Below are positions 17,640-27,049 of a DNA stretch of 64,000 nucleotides, piece after piece. The first letter of the stretch is position 1. Each line of letters opens with the position of its first letter. The notes below the pieces were generated by a model. The model was given only the letters and a program-made list of their open reading frames with translations. It was not told the origin of the DNA and searched no databases. Source of the stretch: Chloroflexota bacterium (GTDB taxonomy: Bacteria; Chloroflexota; Limnocylindria; Limnocylindrales; CSP1-4); contig JAHBUZ010000003.1 of assembly GCA_019637815.1 (NCBI GenBank), forward strand, positions 124,001 to 188,000, given 5' to 3'. The translations under genes were made by a program, and so were the position numbers.

Positions 17640-17989
17640 CGATCGACGTCCTCCTCGGAGGCGCCTGTCGCCGCGGCGTCGACGTGAGACTCGAACTCGG
17701 GCTCCCAACGCGCGTACGGGCCGGGCGTCCAGCCCGGATGCCACTGTTCCCCGAGCGAGCCCGCGAGGATCTGTTCCTTCATGACATCCCAGTCATCGAC
17801 GGGCTCACGCATGGAGAGCAGGTCCTCGAATGCCTCCCGTCGCGAACGCTGGGTGGGCGCGTGGTACGCGTCGATGGCGTCGCGGATGACGGCACCGACC
17901 GAGCGGCCCTGCCGATCGGCGATGTCCTTCACGCGTGCGGCCTGTTCCGGGGAGAGCAGGACCTGGGTCCGTTCCGTGAACATGTGCAT
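17636..17989 (-). CDS. Ribbon-helix-helix antitoxin
   Basis: 117 residues from ATG 17989, or 115 from ATG 17983. The N-terminus TERTQVLLSPEQAARVKDIA then GRSVGAVIRDAIDAYH is a ribbon-helix-helix DNA-binding fold (strand, helix, G-R-S turn, helix). The acidic C-terminal half (ARWEPEFESHVDA) would wrap the PIN partner. It is predicted to repress its own operon; the inverted repeat at 17986-18001 overlaps the start. The module stands between rny and recX, which are often close neighbours. Confidence 0.82.
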   Translation of the reverse strand: MHMFTERTQVLLSPEQAARVKDIADRQGRSVGAVIRDAIDAYHAPTQRSRREAFEDLLSMREPVDDWDVMKEQILAGSLGEQWHPGWTPGPYARWEPEFESHVDAAATGASEEDVDR

Positions 17990-18001
17990 AACATACTATG
18001 C
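17986..18001. promoter_or_regulatory. Inverted repeat at the RHH-PIN operon start
   Basis: GCATA-ACATAC-TATGC, an AT-rich 5-bp inverted repeat with a 6-bp spacer, overlaps the first codon of the antitoxin. RHH antitoxins bind short inverted repeats at their own promoters, so this is the likely operator. Confidence 0.55.
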
Positions 18002-18055
18002 GCAGCACAGCGCATCCTCCCGTGCGGCACTCGGCCCGGTGTCGATCATGTGGCG

Positions 18056-18688
18056 CTACTCAGCGTCTGGCGGGTCGTCCTCGTGCCCGGTGACGGACCG
18101 CGCGACCGCCGCGCAGACCCCTGGGTCGAAGCCGTTGCGTGCCAGCAGCGCATACGCCTTCTGGCGACGCTTGCGGGGGTCCGGCTCCCGGAGCAACGCT
18201 GCCGATCGACGATCGAGGAGCCGGCGTGCCGCAGCCGCATCCGCCGTGTCTGGCGTCGTGGCGCCTGGCCGGTGATCCGGCCCTCGGACGGACGTGGCGC
18301 CACGTGTGTGGCCCCCAGGAGGTGCCGGCGCAGCACGCTCGGTGAGCGCCTGCTCGATGACCGGGGTCTCCACGCCCTTGCGGCGCAGCTCCTGGCGGAG
18401 GGCCGTGGCGCCCCGCGGTCGTGAGCGATCCCGAGACTCGATCCAGGCGGCGGCGAACCGGGCGTCATCCAGGTAGCCCAGGTCGATGAGCCGGCCGATG
18501 ACCGTCTCCGCCAGTGGCGCGGTGAAGCCCATGGTGACCAGGCGTGCCCGGGTATCCGAGACGGTACGTGGCCGCGCGGCGAGGAGTGCCGCCGCCGCGG
18601 CCATGACGACATCAGGGTCGGTGACCGAACCGCGCGCCTCGCGACGCGCTGCACGCTGAGCGGCGGCCTCCGCCGCGGTACGTGCCAT
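18056..18688 (-). CDS. recX: Regulatory protein RecX
   Basis: 210 residues, 42 bp downstream of recA on the same strand. RecX modulates RecA filament length. The three-helix RecX repeats are recognisable: ALLAARPRTVSDTRARLVTM, VIGRLIDLGYLDDARFAAAW, GATALRQELRRKGVETPVIE, and a last unit RRQKAYALLARNGFDPGV. A disordered segment of about 35 residues (APAPPGGHTRGATSV onward) splits the second and third units, longer than usual. The Ala/Arg-rich N-terminus is also extended. Confidence 0.9.
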   Translation of the reverse strand: MARTAAEAAAQRAARREARGSVTDPDVVMAAAAALLAARPRTVSDTRARLVTMGFTAPLAETVIGRLIDLGYLDDARFAAAWIESRDRSRPRGATALRQELRRKGVETPVIEQALTERAAPAPPGGHTRGATSVRGPDHRPGATTPDTADAAAARRLLDRRSAALLREPDPRKRRQKAYALLARNGFDPGVCAAVARSVTGHEDDPPDAE

Positions 18689-18730
18689 CCGATCGACCGA
18701 CCCTGGTGGTGGGCCCGTGCGGGATCAGTC

Positions 18731-19819
18731 CTACTGGGCTTCGGAGATGCCCTCGACGGGGACCTCGATGGTGGCGACCTTGGCCCGGATCTCCTGCTCC
18801 AGCTGCTGGGCCACGTCCTGGTTGTTGCGCAGGAACTCCTTCGACTGCTCGCGGCCCTGGCCAAGACGCGTCTCGCCATAGGTGAACCAGGCACCGGTCT
18901 TGGTGACCGCCGATGACGCGACCCCCACGTCCAGCAGGCCACCCTCGCGGGAGATGCCCTCGCCGTACATGACGTCGAACTCGGCGACGCGGAAGGGTGC
19001 CGCCACCTTGTTCTTGACGACCTTCACGCGCACCCGGCTGCCGATGGAGTCCGTGCCCGACTTGATGGTCTCGATGCGCCGGATGTCCAGGCGCACGCTC
19101 GCGTAGAACTTGAGCGCGCGACCGCCGGGCGTGGTCTCGGGGTTGCCGAACATGACCCCGATCTTCTCGCGCAGCTGGTTGGTGAAGATGAGTGCCGCGT
19201 TGGAGCGGCTGACGGCACCCGTCAGCTTGCGCAGCGCCTGGCTCATGAGGCGTGCCTGGATGCCCACGAAGGAGTCACCCATCTCGCCCTCGATCTCCGC
19301 CCGGGGCACGAGTGCCGCGACGGAGTCCACGACGACACAGTCGATGCCGCCCGAGCGGATGAGCGTCTCGGTGATCTCCAGCGCCTGCTCGCCGGTGTCC
19401 GGCTGGCTCACGAGGAGCTCGTCGACGTTCACGCCACAGGCACGTGCGTACTGCGGGTCGAGCGCGTGCTCGACATCGATGAACGCCACCACGCCGCCCT
19501 TGCGCTGGGACTCCGCGAGGACGTGCTGGCAGAGCGTGGTCTTGCCCGAGGACTCCGGGCCGAAGACCTCCGTGATGCGGCCGCGCGGGATGCCACCCAC
19601 GCCGAGTGCCAGATCGAGCGCGATCGATCCCGTGGGGACCGCCTCGACCGCCTGGCGGTCCGACGAACCGAGCCGCATGATCGAGCCACGCCCGAACTGC
19701 TTCTCGATCGACAGGATGGCGGCGTCCACCGCCCTGCCGCGTTCGCCGGCCACCCGGTCCGCGCCGCGATCGGTGCCGTTGCGCTCCGCTGCGCTGGTGG
19801 CGGCTCCGGTGATGCTCAT
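18731..19819 (-). CDS. recA: Recombinase RecA
   Basis: 362 residues from ATG 19819, which has GGAGGACAGG upstream. It is the strand-exchange and SOS co-protease ATPase. Motifs include [18 protein letters not shown], Walker [30 protein letters not shown], Walker [21 protein letters not shown] (in context), loop L1 [20 protein letters not shown], loop L2 [20 protein letters not shown] with [13 protein letters not shown]. The N-terminus carries about 30 extra Ala/Gly/Arg residues before the core. No LexA box was identified upstream. Confidence 0.98.
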   Translation of the reverse strand: MSITGAATSAAERNGTDRGADRVAGERGRAVDAAILSIEKQFGRGSIMRLGSSDRQAVEAVPTGSIALDLALGVGGIPRGRITEVFGPESSGKTTLCQHVLAESQRKGGVVAFIDVEHALDPQYARACGVNVDELLVSQPDTGEQALEITETLIRSGGIDCVVVDSVAALVPRAEIEGEMGDSFVGIQARLMSQALRKLTGAVSRSNAALIFTNQLREKIGVMFGNPETTPGGRALKFYASVRLDIRRIETIKSGTDSIGSRVRVKVVKNKVAAPFRVAEFDVMYGEGISREGGLLDVGVASSAVTKTGAWFTYGETRLGQGREQSKEFLRNNQDVAQQLEQEIRAKVATIEVPVEGISEAQ

Positions 19820-19874
19820 CGCCTGTCCTCCTTCGAGGGCTGTCACCGAACGACCGCCGCCTGCGTGCTCCGGG

Positions 19875-20039
19875 CTACTCCTCGCTGCTCTCGTCCTTCT
19901 CCGCCCGCGGCTTCCGCTTCGGCTTGATCACCTCGACGGACTGCGGGGGCGAGTCGAGCAGCGACTCGAGCCGGGGCTTGCTGGATGCGGCCTTCGGCTT
20001 CTTCTTGGTCTCTCGGCGGGCGGGGACTCTGCCTGCCAT
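19875..20039 (-). CDS. Small basic protein of unknown function
   Basis: 54 residues from ATG 20039 (an in-frame GTG at 20057 adds six). The sequence runs [20 protein letters not shown], then [20 protein letters not shown] and an acidic end. It is Lys/Arg/Pro-rich and probably disordered. It lies between tgt and recA on the same strand, with a GGAGG about 12 bases before ATG 20039. No family recognised; it is supported only by composition, spacing and a clean reading frame. Confidence 0.5.
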   Translation of the reverse strand: MAGRVPARRETKKKPKAASSKPRLESLLDSPPQSVEVIKPKRKPRAEKDESSEE

Positions 20040-20119
20040 GGTCGTTCGTGCCTCCACATGGCGCCGCCCAGTATGGTCGGCGCGTCTTCACGCTCCCTTC
20101 CATCCGACGTATCCGCAAC

Positions 20120-21346
20120 TTACGCGGCATCCGTGCCAGCTCGGCTGTCACGGGCGCTGTCGTTCGTCCCGGATGTGTGGATGGCAGCCCGACGAGCACG
20201 CTCATCGCGTACCAGTCGTGGGAAGGTCCCGGCGCGGATGCTGGCCCGGACCCCGGCCATGAAGTCTATGAGGAAGGTCAGGTTGTGACAAGTCGCGAGC
20301 CGATACGCGAGCAGCTCGCCCGCTCGGAAGAGGTGGGCGAGGTATGCCCGTGAGAACGATCGGCAGAGACGGCAGCGGCAGCCCTCCTGGACCGGCCGCG
20401 GGTCATCCAGGAAGCGCGCGTTCCGGAGATTGAGCCGCCCCTCCGGTACCCACAAGGACGCGTTCCGGGCAACTCGCGCCGGCAGGACCGAGTCGAACAT
20501 ATCCACACCCGCATCCACCGCGTCCAGGATGTCCACCGGAGAGCCGAGGCCCATGAGGTATCGCGCCCGAGGGTCATCCGCGAGCAGCGGCACCACCACG
20601 TCCAGCGCGGCGCGTCGCTCCGCTGCGCTCTCGTCGCCCGCGAGGCCGCCGATGCACAGGCCGTCGAAGGGCAGGTCGGCAAGGAACCGGGTGGACTCCG
20701 CGCGCAGGTCCGGCTCCAGGCCGCCCTGGATGATGCCGAACAGCGCCTGGTCGGGCCGCCGGTGGGCCGTGAGACAGCGCTCCGCCCAGCGGTGGGTCCG
20801 GGCGGTCGCATCGGCCACCTCCGCGCGAGTCGACCCGTGGGGCGGCACCGGCTGGTCGAAGCACACCGCGATGTCCGAGCCGAGGGCCTCCTGGACCGCG
20901 ATCGCGTGCTCCGGCGTGAATCGCTGCGTGGAGCCATCGAGATGCGAGCGGAACGTGGCGCCGTCCTCGTCGATGCGGCGCATGCTGCCGAGGCTCACCA
21001 CCTGGAAGCCACCCGAGTCGGTGAGGATCGCGCCGTCCCAGCCCATGAACGCGTGCAGCCCACCGAGCCGCGCGATGCGCTCGTGGCCGGGCCGCAGCGC
21101 CAGGTGGTACGTGTTGGACAGGATGATGGGCGCGCCGATCTCGTGGAGATCGTCCGGGTCGAGCGCCTTGACGGTCGCGTTCGTGCCCACGGGCATGAAG
21201 ATGGGCGTCTCCACCTCGCCGTGGGGCGTGGACAGGACGCCGGCCCGCGCTCGCGTCGAACCATCCGCCGGTGGCGGGGTCGTGACCCGGAAGCGCACCG
21301 GCCGTTCAGTGCCGGGGGCGGTGGGTGCTGTCGCTGCGAGGCTCAT
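20120..21346 (-). CDS. tgt: Queuine tRNA-ribosyltransferase Tgt
   Basis: 408 residues. It exchanges G34 for preQ1 in GUN-anticodon tRNAs. Landmarks are TPIFMPVGTNATVKALDPDD, LSNTYHLALRPGHE, nucleophile region ILTDSGGFQVVSLG, SDIAVCFDQPVP, FGIIQGGLEPDLR, GLAGDES and RYLMGLGSPVDIL. The zinc site near the C-terminus is CRCRLCRSFSRAYLAHLF with a later HNLTFL. ATG 21346 overlaps the stop of the upstream ABC permease (ATGA). About 40 additional N-terminal residues are present. Queuosine synthesis genes are not in the window. Confidence 0.96.
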   Translation of the reverse strand: MSLAATAPTAPGTERPVRFRVTTPPPADGSTRARAGVLSTPHGEVETPIFMPVGTNATVKALDPDDLHEIGAPIILSNTYHLALRPGHERIARLGGLHAFMGWDGAILTDSGGFQVVSLGSMRRIDEDGATFRSHLDGSTQRFTPEHAIAVQEALGSDIAVCFDQPVPPHGSTRAEVADATARTHRWAERCLTAHRRPDQALFGIIQGGLEPDLRAESTRFLADLPFDGLCIGGLAGDESAAERRAALDVVVPLLADDPRARYLMGLGSPVDILDAVDAGVDMFDSVLPARVARNASLWVPEGRLNLRNARFLDDPRPVQEGCRCRLCRSFSRAYLAHLFRAGELLAYRLATCHNLTFLIDFMAGVRASIRAGTFPRLVRDERARRAAIHTSGTNDSARDSRAGTDAA

Positions 21347-22188
21347 GCGATCTCGGCGCGCTCGGTGGCGAACGCCGCGATGGCGAGCGCGACCACGAGA
21401 TAGATGCCCGTGACCACGAGCGCAGGTCCCAGCTCCACCGGCAGCAGGAACGCGTCACCCAGGTCGCTGGGCAGGGAGGTCGCTGCCGCATCCATGACGC
21501 TGTCGCCGATGCTGAACGGCAGGTACTGGAACCACTGCGTCTCACGCTGGATCCCGCTCCCGAAGCCGCCCGCCCCGAGGGTCATGACCGTGAGGACCGT
21601 GGCCAGGATGGACTCACCGAGGTACAGGATGATGCCCACCACCACGCCTGCCACCTGGCTGCGCGTGAGCACCGCCACCGCGTAGCCGATGGCGGCTCGC
21701 TGGAGCAGCACGATGCAGCCCAGCACCACCGACATCCAGAGGGTCTCCACGCCCGTCGGACCGAATGGCGCACCCGCGGAGGCTCCCGCGATGCTCGCGG
21801 CGAGCATCGTCAACAGGATGCCGGCGGCGTACGCGATACAGGCGCCGATGACGACCACGATGCCGATGCCGATGGCCTTGGCGACCACGTACCGGGATCG
21901 ACCCTCCCCTCGCGCGACCACGACCCGGAGCACACCCCAGGTCCAGTCCGCGCCGCCGATCGCCGCCGCATACGAGACTGCGAGCAGGCTGCCGAGCCCG
22001 AACACGAGCTGGTTGATGATCGCGTACGCATCCGGGAACCGGAGCACGAGCCCACCGGCGCTGCGTGGCGCCGCGAGACCGATGAGCAGGTAGATGAGCG
22101 CCATGAGGCCTACCAGCACGCCCAGCACGACATAGCTGGCCCAGCGCTTGCGGAGCTTGAGCAGCTCCGCCCGGACGAGGCGGATCAT
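21343..22188 (-). CDS. ABC-2 type exporter, membrane subunit
   Basis: 281 residues from ATG 22188, overlapping the ATPase stop (ATGA). It starts [20 protein letters not shown], the usual cytoplasmic lead of ABC-2 permeases, followed by six hydrophobic segments, among them VVLGVLVGLMALIYLLIGLA, GIGIVVVIGACIAYAAGILL and the last LVVTGIYLVVALAIAAFA. It forms an exporter with the ATPase encoded just upstream. Cargo is unknown; such pairs serve drugs, lipids or peptides. The pair sits between ruvB and tgt in a chain of overlapping genes. Confidence 0.9.
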   Translation of the reverse strand: MIRLVRAELLKLRKRWASYVVLGVLVGLMALIYLLIGLAAPRSAGGLVLRFPDAYAIINQLVFGLGSLLAVSYAAAIGGADWTWGVLRVVVARGEGRSRYVVAKAIGIGIVVVIGACIAYAAGILLTMLAASIAGASAGAPFGPTGVETLWMSVVLGCIVLLQRAAIGYAVAVLTRSQVAGVVVGIILYLGESILATVLTVMTLGAGGFGSGIQRETQWFQYLPFSIGDSVMDAAATSLPSDLGDAFLLPVELGPALVVTGIYLVVALAIAAFATERAEIA

Positions 22189-23198
22189 GGTGGGCTCCCG
22201 AGGTCGCCCCACCCGGGTGGCGGGCCGGACAGTGGGTCATCGGGGGTGCCCATGCCCACGCCACGCGTGAGCTCGAGGAACACCGACTCGAGGTCGGAGG
22301 TCGTGGAGACGGCGCTCGCGAACACGCCCCGCTCCCCGAGCGTGCGGTTGACGAGCGCTGCCTGCTCGGCGCCGATGCGGATGGTGATGCGACCCGCGGT
22401 CGGTGCGTCCGGGGCGTCCGGCTCCAGTGGCACACCCAGCCCGCCGAGTGCCGCGAGCGCTGCGGGGACCTCATCGGGCCGCACCTGGACCCGGACCTGG
22501 GCGCCGTTCGCAAGGAGGTCATCCAGCGTGCCCTCCCGCACCAGCCGCCCTCGGTCGATGATGCCCACCACGTCCGCCAGCTGCTGCACCTCCGGCAGGA
22601 TGTGGCTGGAGACGAGCACCGTCTTGCCCTGACCGGTCAGGTAGCGCAGCAGCTCCCGCATGGCCACGATGCCCGCAGGGTCGAGGCCGTTGGCGGGCTC
22701 ATCGAGCATCAGGAGCTCCGGATCCGACAGCAACGCGACCGCGATGCCCAGCCGCTGGCGCATGCCCAGGGAGTAGGTGCGCACCTTGTCGCCGCCCCGA
22801 TCGGCGAGCCCCACGACCTCCAGCACCTCATCCGGCCGCGATCGGGCGGCGGCTGGCCCGGTCGCACCGAACACGCGCAGGTTGTCCCGGCCCGACAGGT
22901 ACGGGTAGAACGCGGGCATCTCGATGAGCGAGCCCGTCCGGGCGAGGCGGTTCCGGTCGCGCCACGAGTACGGCTCACCGAGCACCTCGATGCTGCCCGA
23001 GCTGGGCCGGATGAGTCCCGTGAGCATCCGGAGCGTGGTCGTCTTGCCGGACCCGTTGGGGCCCAGGAACCCGTACACGCGACCACGCGGGACGTGGAGC
23101 GCCAGGCCATCCACCGCGACGCGGGCGCCATAGCGCTTGGTGAGGCCGCTCGTGGTCACCGCCATGGGCGCGCCGACGGCCCGGGTCGTGTCCGTCAC
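22185..23198 (-). CDS. ABC-2 type exporter, ATP-binding subunit
   Basis: 337 residues from GTG 23198, whose GTGA overlaps the ruvB stop; ATG 23165 is an alternative nearer the core. Motifs are Walker [18 protein letters not shown], signature [17 protein letters not shown], Walker [15 protein letters not shown]-loop [13 protein letters not shown]. The C-terminal third (after [20 protein letters not shown]) is the extra domain typical of antibiotic- or lipid-exporter ATPases. It pairs with the permease at 21343. Chaining to ruvB suggests co-transcription rather than shared function. Confidence 0.93.
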   Translation of the reverse strand: MTDTTRAVGAPMAVTTSGLTKRYGARVAVDGLALHVPRGRVYGFLGPNGSGKTTTLRMLTGLIRPSSGSIEVLGEPYSWRDRNRLARTGSLIEMPAFYPYLSGRDNLRVFGATGPAAARSRPDEVLEVVGLADRGGDKVRTYSLGMRQRLGIAVALLSDPELLMLDEPANGLDPAGIVAMRELLRYLTGQGKTVLVSSHILPEVQQLADVVGIIDRGRLVREGTLDDLLANGAQVRVQVRPDEVPAALAALGGLGVPLEPDAPDAPTAGRITIRIGAEQAALVNRTLGERGVFASAVSTTSDLESVFLELTRGVGMGTPDDPLSGPPPGWGDLGSPP

Positions 23199-24286
23199 GG
23201 CGCGGCCTCCGTGGCGGTCCTGCCCTCCGCGGTGACGCCGTCCCACAGACCGGGGTCGATGCGCTCCACCCGTCGCGGCGGTGGCACGTCATAACCGAGC
23301 CGTGCGAGATGCTCGCGCGCCCGCTCCGTCGCCACGCGGCCCTGGGGCGTCCGGTCGAGGAAGCCCAGCTGGAGCAGGTACGGCTCGTAGACGTCCTCGA
23401 TGGTGTCGGGTTCCTCGCCGATGACCGCCGCGATGGCCGCAGCCCCCACGGGCCCCGAGGCGAACTTCTGGACGATGGCCGCGAGCAGCCGCCGGTCGGT
23501 CGTGTCCAGGCCCTGGTCGTCGATGTCCATGGCGATCATGGCCGCCTCTGCCTGGTCCGGGGTGATGCGGCCGTCCCCCAGCACCTCCGCGTGGTCACGG
23601 ACACGTCGCAGCAGGCGGTTGACGATGCGCGGCGTCCCTCGCCCTCGGCGAGCGATCGCGACGACCGCATCCGGCTCGATGGCGACCCCGAGGATGCCTG
23701 CCGAGCGACGCACGATCTCCGCGAGCTCCGCCTCCGCGTAGTACTCCAGCCGATAGACGGCACCGAAGCGGTCGCGGAGGGGCGCGCTGATGCGGCCCGC
23801 GCGCGTGGTGGCGCCGATGACCGTGAACGGCTTGAGCGTCAGACGCAGGCTCCGGGCGCTGGGACCACGGCCGATCATCACGTCGATCGCGAGATCCTCC
23901 ATGGCCGGGTAGAGGATCTCCTCCACCGCGTGCGACAGGCGATGGATCTCATCGATGAACAGGACGGAGCGCTCGTCCAGGCCGGTCAGGAGCGCGGCGA
24001 GGTCCCCTGGCCGCTCGATGGCAGGGCCGCTCGTGGGCCGGATGTCCACGCCCAGCTCACGCGCCACGATGTTGGCGAGCGTCGTCTTGCCGAGGCCCGG
24101 CGGGCCGTACAGCAGGACGTGGTCCGCCGCCTCGCCACGCCGCTTCGCGGCCTCCAGGAGGATGGCGAGATTGTCCTTGACCGTCGTCTGGCCGATGTAT
24201 TCCGTGAGGTGGTGTGGACGGAGGCTCGTCTCGGTGACGTCCTCGTCGATCAGCGCGCCGGCCGCTGCGAAGCGGGGTTCCTCCAT
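23195..24286 (-). CDS. ruvB: Holliday junction branch migration ATPase RuvB
   Basis: 363 residues from ATG 24286. It is the AAA+ motor of RuvAB, with Walker [21 protein letters not shown], Walker [17 protein letters not shown], sensor [20 protein letters not shown] and a C-terminal winged helix ([20 protein letters not shown]). An acidic N-terminus ([20 protein letters not shown]) is normal. It is separated from ruvA by a VapBC module on the opposite strand, although ruvA and ruvB are usually adjacent. Confidence 0.97.
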   Translation of the reverse strand: MEEPRFAAAGALIDEDVTETSLRPHHLTEYIGQTTVKDNLAILLEAAKRRGEAADHVLLYGPPGLGKTTLANIVARELGVDIRPTSGPAIERPGDLAALLTGLDERSVLFIDEIHRLSHAVEEILYPAMEDLAIDVMIGRGPSARSLRLTLKPFTVIGATTRAGRISAPLRDRFGAVYRLEYYAEAELAEIVRRSAGILGVAIEPDAVVAIARRGRGTPRIVNRLLRRVRDHAEVLGDGRITPDQAEAAMIAMDIDDQGLDTTDRRLLAAIVQKFASGPVGAAAIAAVIGEEPDTIEDVYEPYLLQLGFLDRTPQGRVATERAREHLARLGYDVPPPRRVERIDPGLWDGVTAEGRTATEAAP

Positions 24287-24398
24287 GGATCGCGAGGATA
24301 GCACGTCGGCGGGTCCGATGTGAACGGATGTTCGATGGCGCGCCGGCGTCCCAGGACTGCCGTCCTCGACGCGTGATCGGGTGCGTTGGTGCGTCATG

Positions 24399-24416
24399 TC
24401 ATGCGTGGACGCATGA
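24399..24416. promoter_or_regulatory. Perfect palindrome upstream of the VapBC-type module
   Basis: TCATGCGTGGACGCATGA is an 8-bp inverted repeat with a 2-bp centre ending 12 bases before the antitoxin ATG. The position and symmetry are those of an autoregulatory operator bound by the antitoxin or the complex. Confidence 0.65.
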
Positions 24417-24428
24417 TAGGATGTGATC

Positions 24429-24674
24429 ATGCCACGAACGATCCAGATCCGTGACGTCGACGACGATGTCTATCTGGCCTTGAGCCGGCACGCCGGCGCT
24501 GCCGGGCTGACGGTCCCCGATCTCCTCCGACGGGAGGCGTCCCGACTGGCAGCACGGCCCACCGTCGAGGAGTGGCTGGCGAGGACGCGTCGTCGTCCGT
24601 CCGCTGTCACGCGCGCGGAGATCGTCACGGCGCTGGACGAGATGCGCGGACCATGGCCGGATGCTGGTCGTTGA
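24429..24674 (+). CDS. Antitoxin, FitA/VapB type
   Basis: 81 residues from ATG 24429 (an in-frame GTG at 24423 adds two). The N-terminus [20 protein letters not shown] then [16 protein letters not shown] reads as a ribbon-helix-helix domain of the FitA kind (strand T-I-Q-I-R-D-V, then two helices). [13 protein letters not shown] is the typical toxin-neutralising segment in such antitoxins. Its end overlaps the toxin start by 14 bases. The module faces opposite to all neighbouring genes. Confidence 0.85.
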   Translation: MPRTIQIRDVDDDVYLALSRHAGAAGLTVPDLLRREASRLAARPTVEEWLARTRRRPSAVTRAEIVTALDEMRGPWPDAGR

Positions 24675-25050
24675 CGCGTCCTGCCTCTACGCGGTCGTCG
24701 CCGACACCCCGGATGGGGAGCGTGTCCGGTCCCGGCTGATCCTCGACCAGGATCTCGCGGCACCCCACGTCGTCGATGTGGAGGTCCTGGGTGTCATCCG
24801 GCGTGACCGGATGTTGGGGAAGCTCGATGCGACCGCGGCGGCGCAGGCGGTCGAGGACCTGCGTGACTGGCCGGGTGAGCGGTACGGCCATCGGCCGTTC
24901 CTCGCTCGTGCGTGGGAGCTCCGTGGGTGGGTGCGATCCTGGGACGCGATGTACGTCGCGCTCGCGGAGGCCCTGGGCGCCACGCTCGTGACCCTCGATG
25001 AGCGACTCGCACGGGTCGCGGGGCTGGACTGCACCGTCGAGGTTCCCTGA
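24661..25050 (+). CDS. VapC-type PIN-domain ribonuclease toxin
   Basis: 129 residues. PIN motifs are [16 protein letters not shown] (first Asp), APHVVDVEVLGVIRR (Glu), SWDAMYVALAEALGATLVTL (Asp) and DERLARVAG (last Asp), so the acidic catalytic set looks complete. VapC toxins cleave tRNA or rRNA. ATG 24661 lies inside the antitoxin gene. With the antitoxin it is an intact module inserted between ruvA and ruvB, opposite in orientation. Confidence 0.9.
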   Translation: MLVVDASCLYAVVADTPDGERVRSRLILDQDLAAPHVVDVEVLGVIRRDRMLGKLDATAAAQAVEDLRDWPGERYGHRPFLARAWELRGWVRSWDAMYVALAEALGATLVTLDERLARVAGLDCTVEVP

Positions 25051-25082
25051 CCCCTGCCCCGGCGATCGGTATCGCAGGTGGG

Positions 25083-25676
25083 TCAGCCCTGGCGCAGCAG
25101 TCCCAGCGCGGCCTTGACGCGGTCCTCGAGCGTCGCGTTCGCGGGCAAGGCGGCGACGGCCGAACGTGCCGCCTCGCGGGCCTCGGCCGGGGTATAGCCG
25201 AGCGCCTGGAGCGCGCCCACGACATCGGCGCCCGATGCGCCACCGGTGGGACCCGCCGCGGCACCGATGGCGCCACCGGCCGCCACCTTCTCACGCAGCT
25301 CCAGCACGATCCGACCGGCCAGCCGCTTGCCCACACCGCTCACGGCGGTCAGCACCGCCTCGTCCCCCTGGAGGATGGCCAGCTGCAGGTCCGTCACCGG
25401 CCGGGAGGAGACGATGGCGAGACCCACCTTGGGACCGACCCCCGAGACCGTCGTCAGGAGTTCGAAACAGGCCAGCTCCTCGGGCGTCCGGAAGCCGTAG
25501 AGCGCCTGCTGGTCCTCGCGCACGAGGTGATGGGTATGCAGCTCCGCGGTCTGGCCGATGGTCAGCGCGGCGAGCGTGTTCGGCCCGCACCAGACGCGGT
25601 AGCCGACGCCACCCACCTTGAGCACGGCGGAATCGGGGGCGATGGACGTGACGACGCCCTCGATCGACGCGATCAT
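25083..25676 (-). CDS. ruvA: Holliday junction DNA-binding subunit RuvA
   Basis: 197 residues from ATG 25676, overlapping the ruvC stop (ATGA). The three domains are an OB fold ([20 protein letters not shown] and YRVWCGP), helix-hairpin-helix DNA-binding region ([18 protein letters not shown] and [20 protein letters not shown]), and C-terminal RuvB-contact domain ([20 protein letters not shown]). It recruits RuvB to four-way junctions. The linker before the last domain is Gly/Ala-rich and flexible. Confidence 0.96.
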   Translation of the reverse strand: MIASIEGVVTSIAPDSAVLKVGGVGYRVWCGPNTLAALTIGQTAELHTHHLVREDQQALYGFRTPEELACFELLTTVSGVGPKVGLAIVSSRPVTDLQLAILQGDEAVLTAVSGVGKRLAGRIVLELREKVAAGGAIGAAAGPTGGASGADVVGALQALGYTPAEAREAARSAVAALPANATLEDRVKAALGLLRQG

Positions 25677-26170
25677 CGGGTCGCCACCAGCGCATCGCTC
25701 GGGCGCCAGGCGTTGGCGAGGCACACCGCGACCGCGAGCGCGTCAGCGGCGTCATCGGGGCGGGGCAGGCTCGCGAGGCCGAGGATCATCTGGACCATCC
25801 GCTGGACCTGGTCCTTGGGTGCCTTGCCGTAGCCGGTGACCGCCATCTTGACCTCGTGGGGGCCGTACTCGTACACCGGGAGGCCCGCCTGGGCCGCGGC
25901 GAGCAGCACCACGCCGCGTGCCTGGCCCACGGCGAAGGCCGTCTGCACGTTCTTGTTGAAGAACAGTCGCTCGACCCCCACGACCTGGGGGGCGTGCTCC
26001 GCGATGAGCTCGGTCACCGCCTGGTGGAGGAACAGCAGGCGCTCCGGCAACGCGCGATCGGGCACTGTCTCGATGCACCCGTGGTCGACGGATCGGAGGC
26101 GCGACCCGTCACGCTCGACGAGGCCGTAGCCCATCCGCGCGGTCCCCGGGTCGATGCCCAGGACGATCAC
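25673..26170 (-). CDS. ruvC: Holliday junction resolvase RuvC
   Basis: 165 residues from GTG 26170. It is the RNase H-like endonuclease that cuts junctions held by RuvAB. Catalytic acids are in [18 protein letters not shown] (Asp), [20 protein letters not shown] (Glu), and the C-terminal [19 protein letters not shown] (Asp pair). Gene order yebC-ruvC-ruvA is the standard one. The start follows yebC by 30 bp and the stop overlaps ruvA. Confidence 0.96.
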   Translation of the reverse strand: MIVLGIDPGTARMGYGLVERDGSRLRSVDHGCIETVPDRALPERLLFLHQAVTELIAEHAPQVVGVERLFFNKNVQTAFAVGQARGVVLLAAAQAGLPVYEYGPHEVKMAVTGYGKAPKDQVQRMVQMILGLASLPRPDDAADALAVAVCLANAWRPSDALVATR

Positions 26171-26200
26171 GTCAGCGCGAGTGCGCAGGGACGCCCACGG

Positions 26201-26950
26201 TCAAGCGAGGGCCTCCGCCAGGACATCGTCCGGGATGTCGAAGTTCGCCGTGACCCGCTGGATGTCGTCGTGGTCCTCCAGCAGGTCCACCAGGCGCAGG
26301 TTCTGGCGCACCTGGTTGCCCTCGATCTCCACGGTGGACTTGGGTTGCATCGTCAGCTCCGCGGACTCGATCTTGATGCCCGCCGCCTCGAGACCCTTGC
26401 GCACCTCCTCCAGCCCGGCCGGGTCCGTGCTCACCTCGATGGGGTCGGCCTCGGTGTCCACGTCCGTGGCACCCGCGTCGATGGCCGCGAGGGCCACCTC
26501 GTCGGGGTCGATGCCGTCCCGGGGCACCGAGATGAGGCCCAGCTGCTCGAACTGCCAGGCGACCGCGCCGGATCCCGCCAGGCTGCCGCCCGCCTTGGTG
26601 AAGATGGCGCGCACGTCCGCCGCGGTGCGGTTGCGGTTGTCCGTGGCGGCCTCCACGAGGATCGCCACGCCACCCGGACCGTAGCCCTCGTAGACGATCT
26701 CCTCGAACTGCTCCGCCTTGTCACCGCCGCCCGCCTTCTCGATGGCGCGCTTGATGTTGTCCGCGGGCATGTTGACCGAGCGGGCCTTGTCCACGGCGAG
26801 CCGCAACCGGTAGTTGGCGTCCGGGTCAGGCAGACCCGACCGGGCCGCGATGGTGATCTCGCGGGCGACCTTCGTGAACAGCGCACCACGCTTGGCGTCG
26901 TTGGCGCCCTTCTGGCGCTTGATCGTGGACCATTTGGAGTGACCGGACAT
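26201..26950 (-). CDS. yebC: YebC/PmpR-family protein
   Basis: 249 residues from ATG 26950 with the family N-terminus MSGHSKWSTIKRQKGANDAK, then RGALFTKVAREITIAARSG. Members act as transcription regulators, and some (TACO1-like) help ribosomes through polyproline stretches. Also visible are VNMPADNIKRAIEKAGGGD, YEGYGPGGVAILVEAATDNR and NRTAADVRAIFTKAGGSLAG. It is the first gene of the yebC-ruvC-ruvA run and faces away from the EF-G-like gene at 27050; the 99-bp gap holds both promoters. A proline-rich proteome like this one would suit the TACO1-like role, but that is inference. Confidence 0.94.
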   Translation of the reverse strand: MSGHSKWSTIKRQKGANDAKRGALFTKVAREITIAARSGLPDPDANYRLRLAVDKARSVNMPADNIKRAIEKAGGGDKAEQFEEIVYEGYGPGGVAILVEAATDNRNRTAADVRAIFTKAGGSLAGSGAVAWQFEQLGLISVPRDGIDPDEVALAAIDAGATDVDTEADPIEVSTDPAGLEEVRKGLEAAGIKIESAELTMQPKSTVEIEGNQVRQNLRLVDLLEDHDDIQRVTANFDIPDDVLAEALA

Positions 26951-27049
26951 GGCCACCGATTCTATATGATGGCCGCACGAACACTCGCCCAGGACCGGCG
27001 CACGGTCTGCCCGAGGACCGAGCCCCGGTCGCCTACTCGGAGATGCGCT

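Noticed and set aside
25856..27049. Long plus-strand open frame continuous with the EF-G-like gene
   Set aside because: It is antisense to ruvC and yebC, has Arg/His/Val-rich shadow composition, and the EF-G homology begins at GTG 27050.
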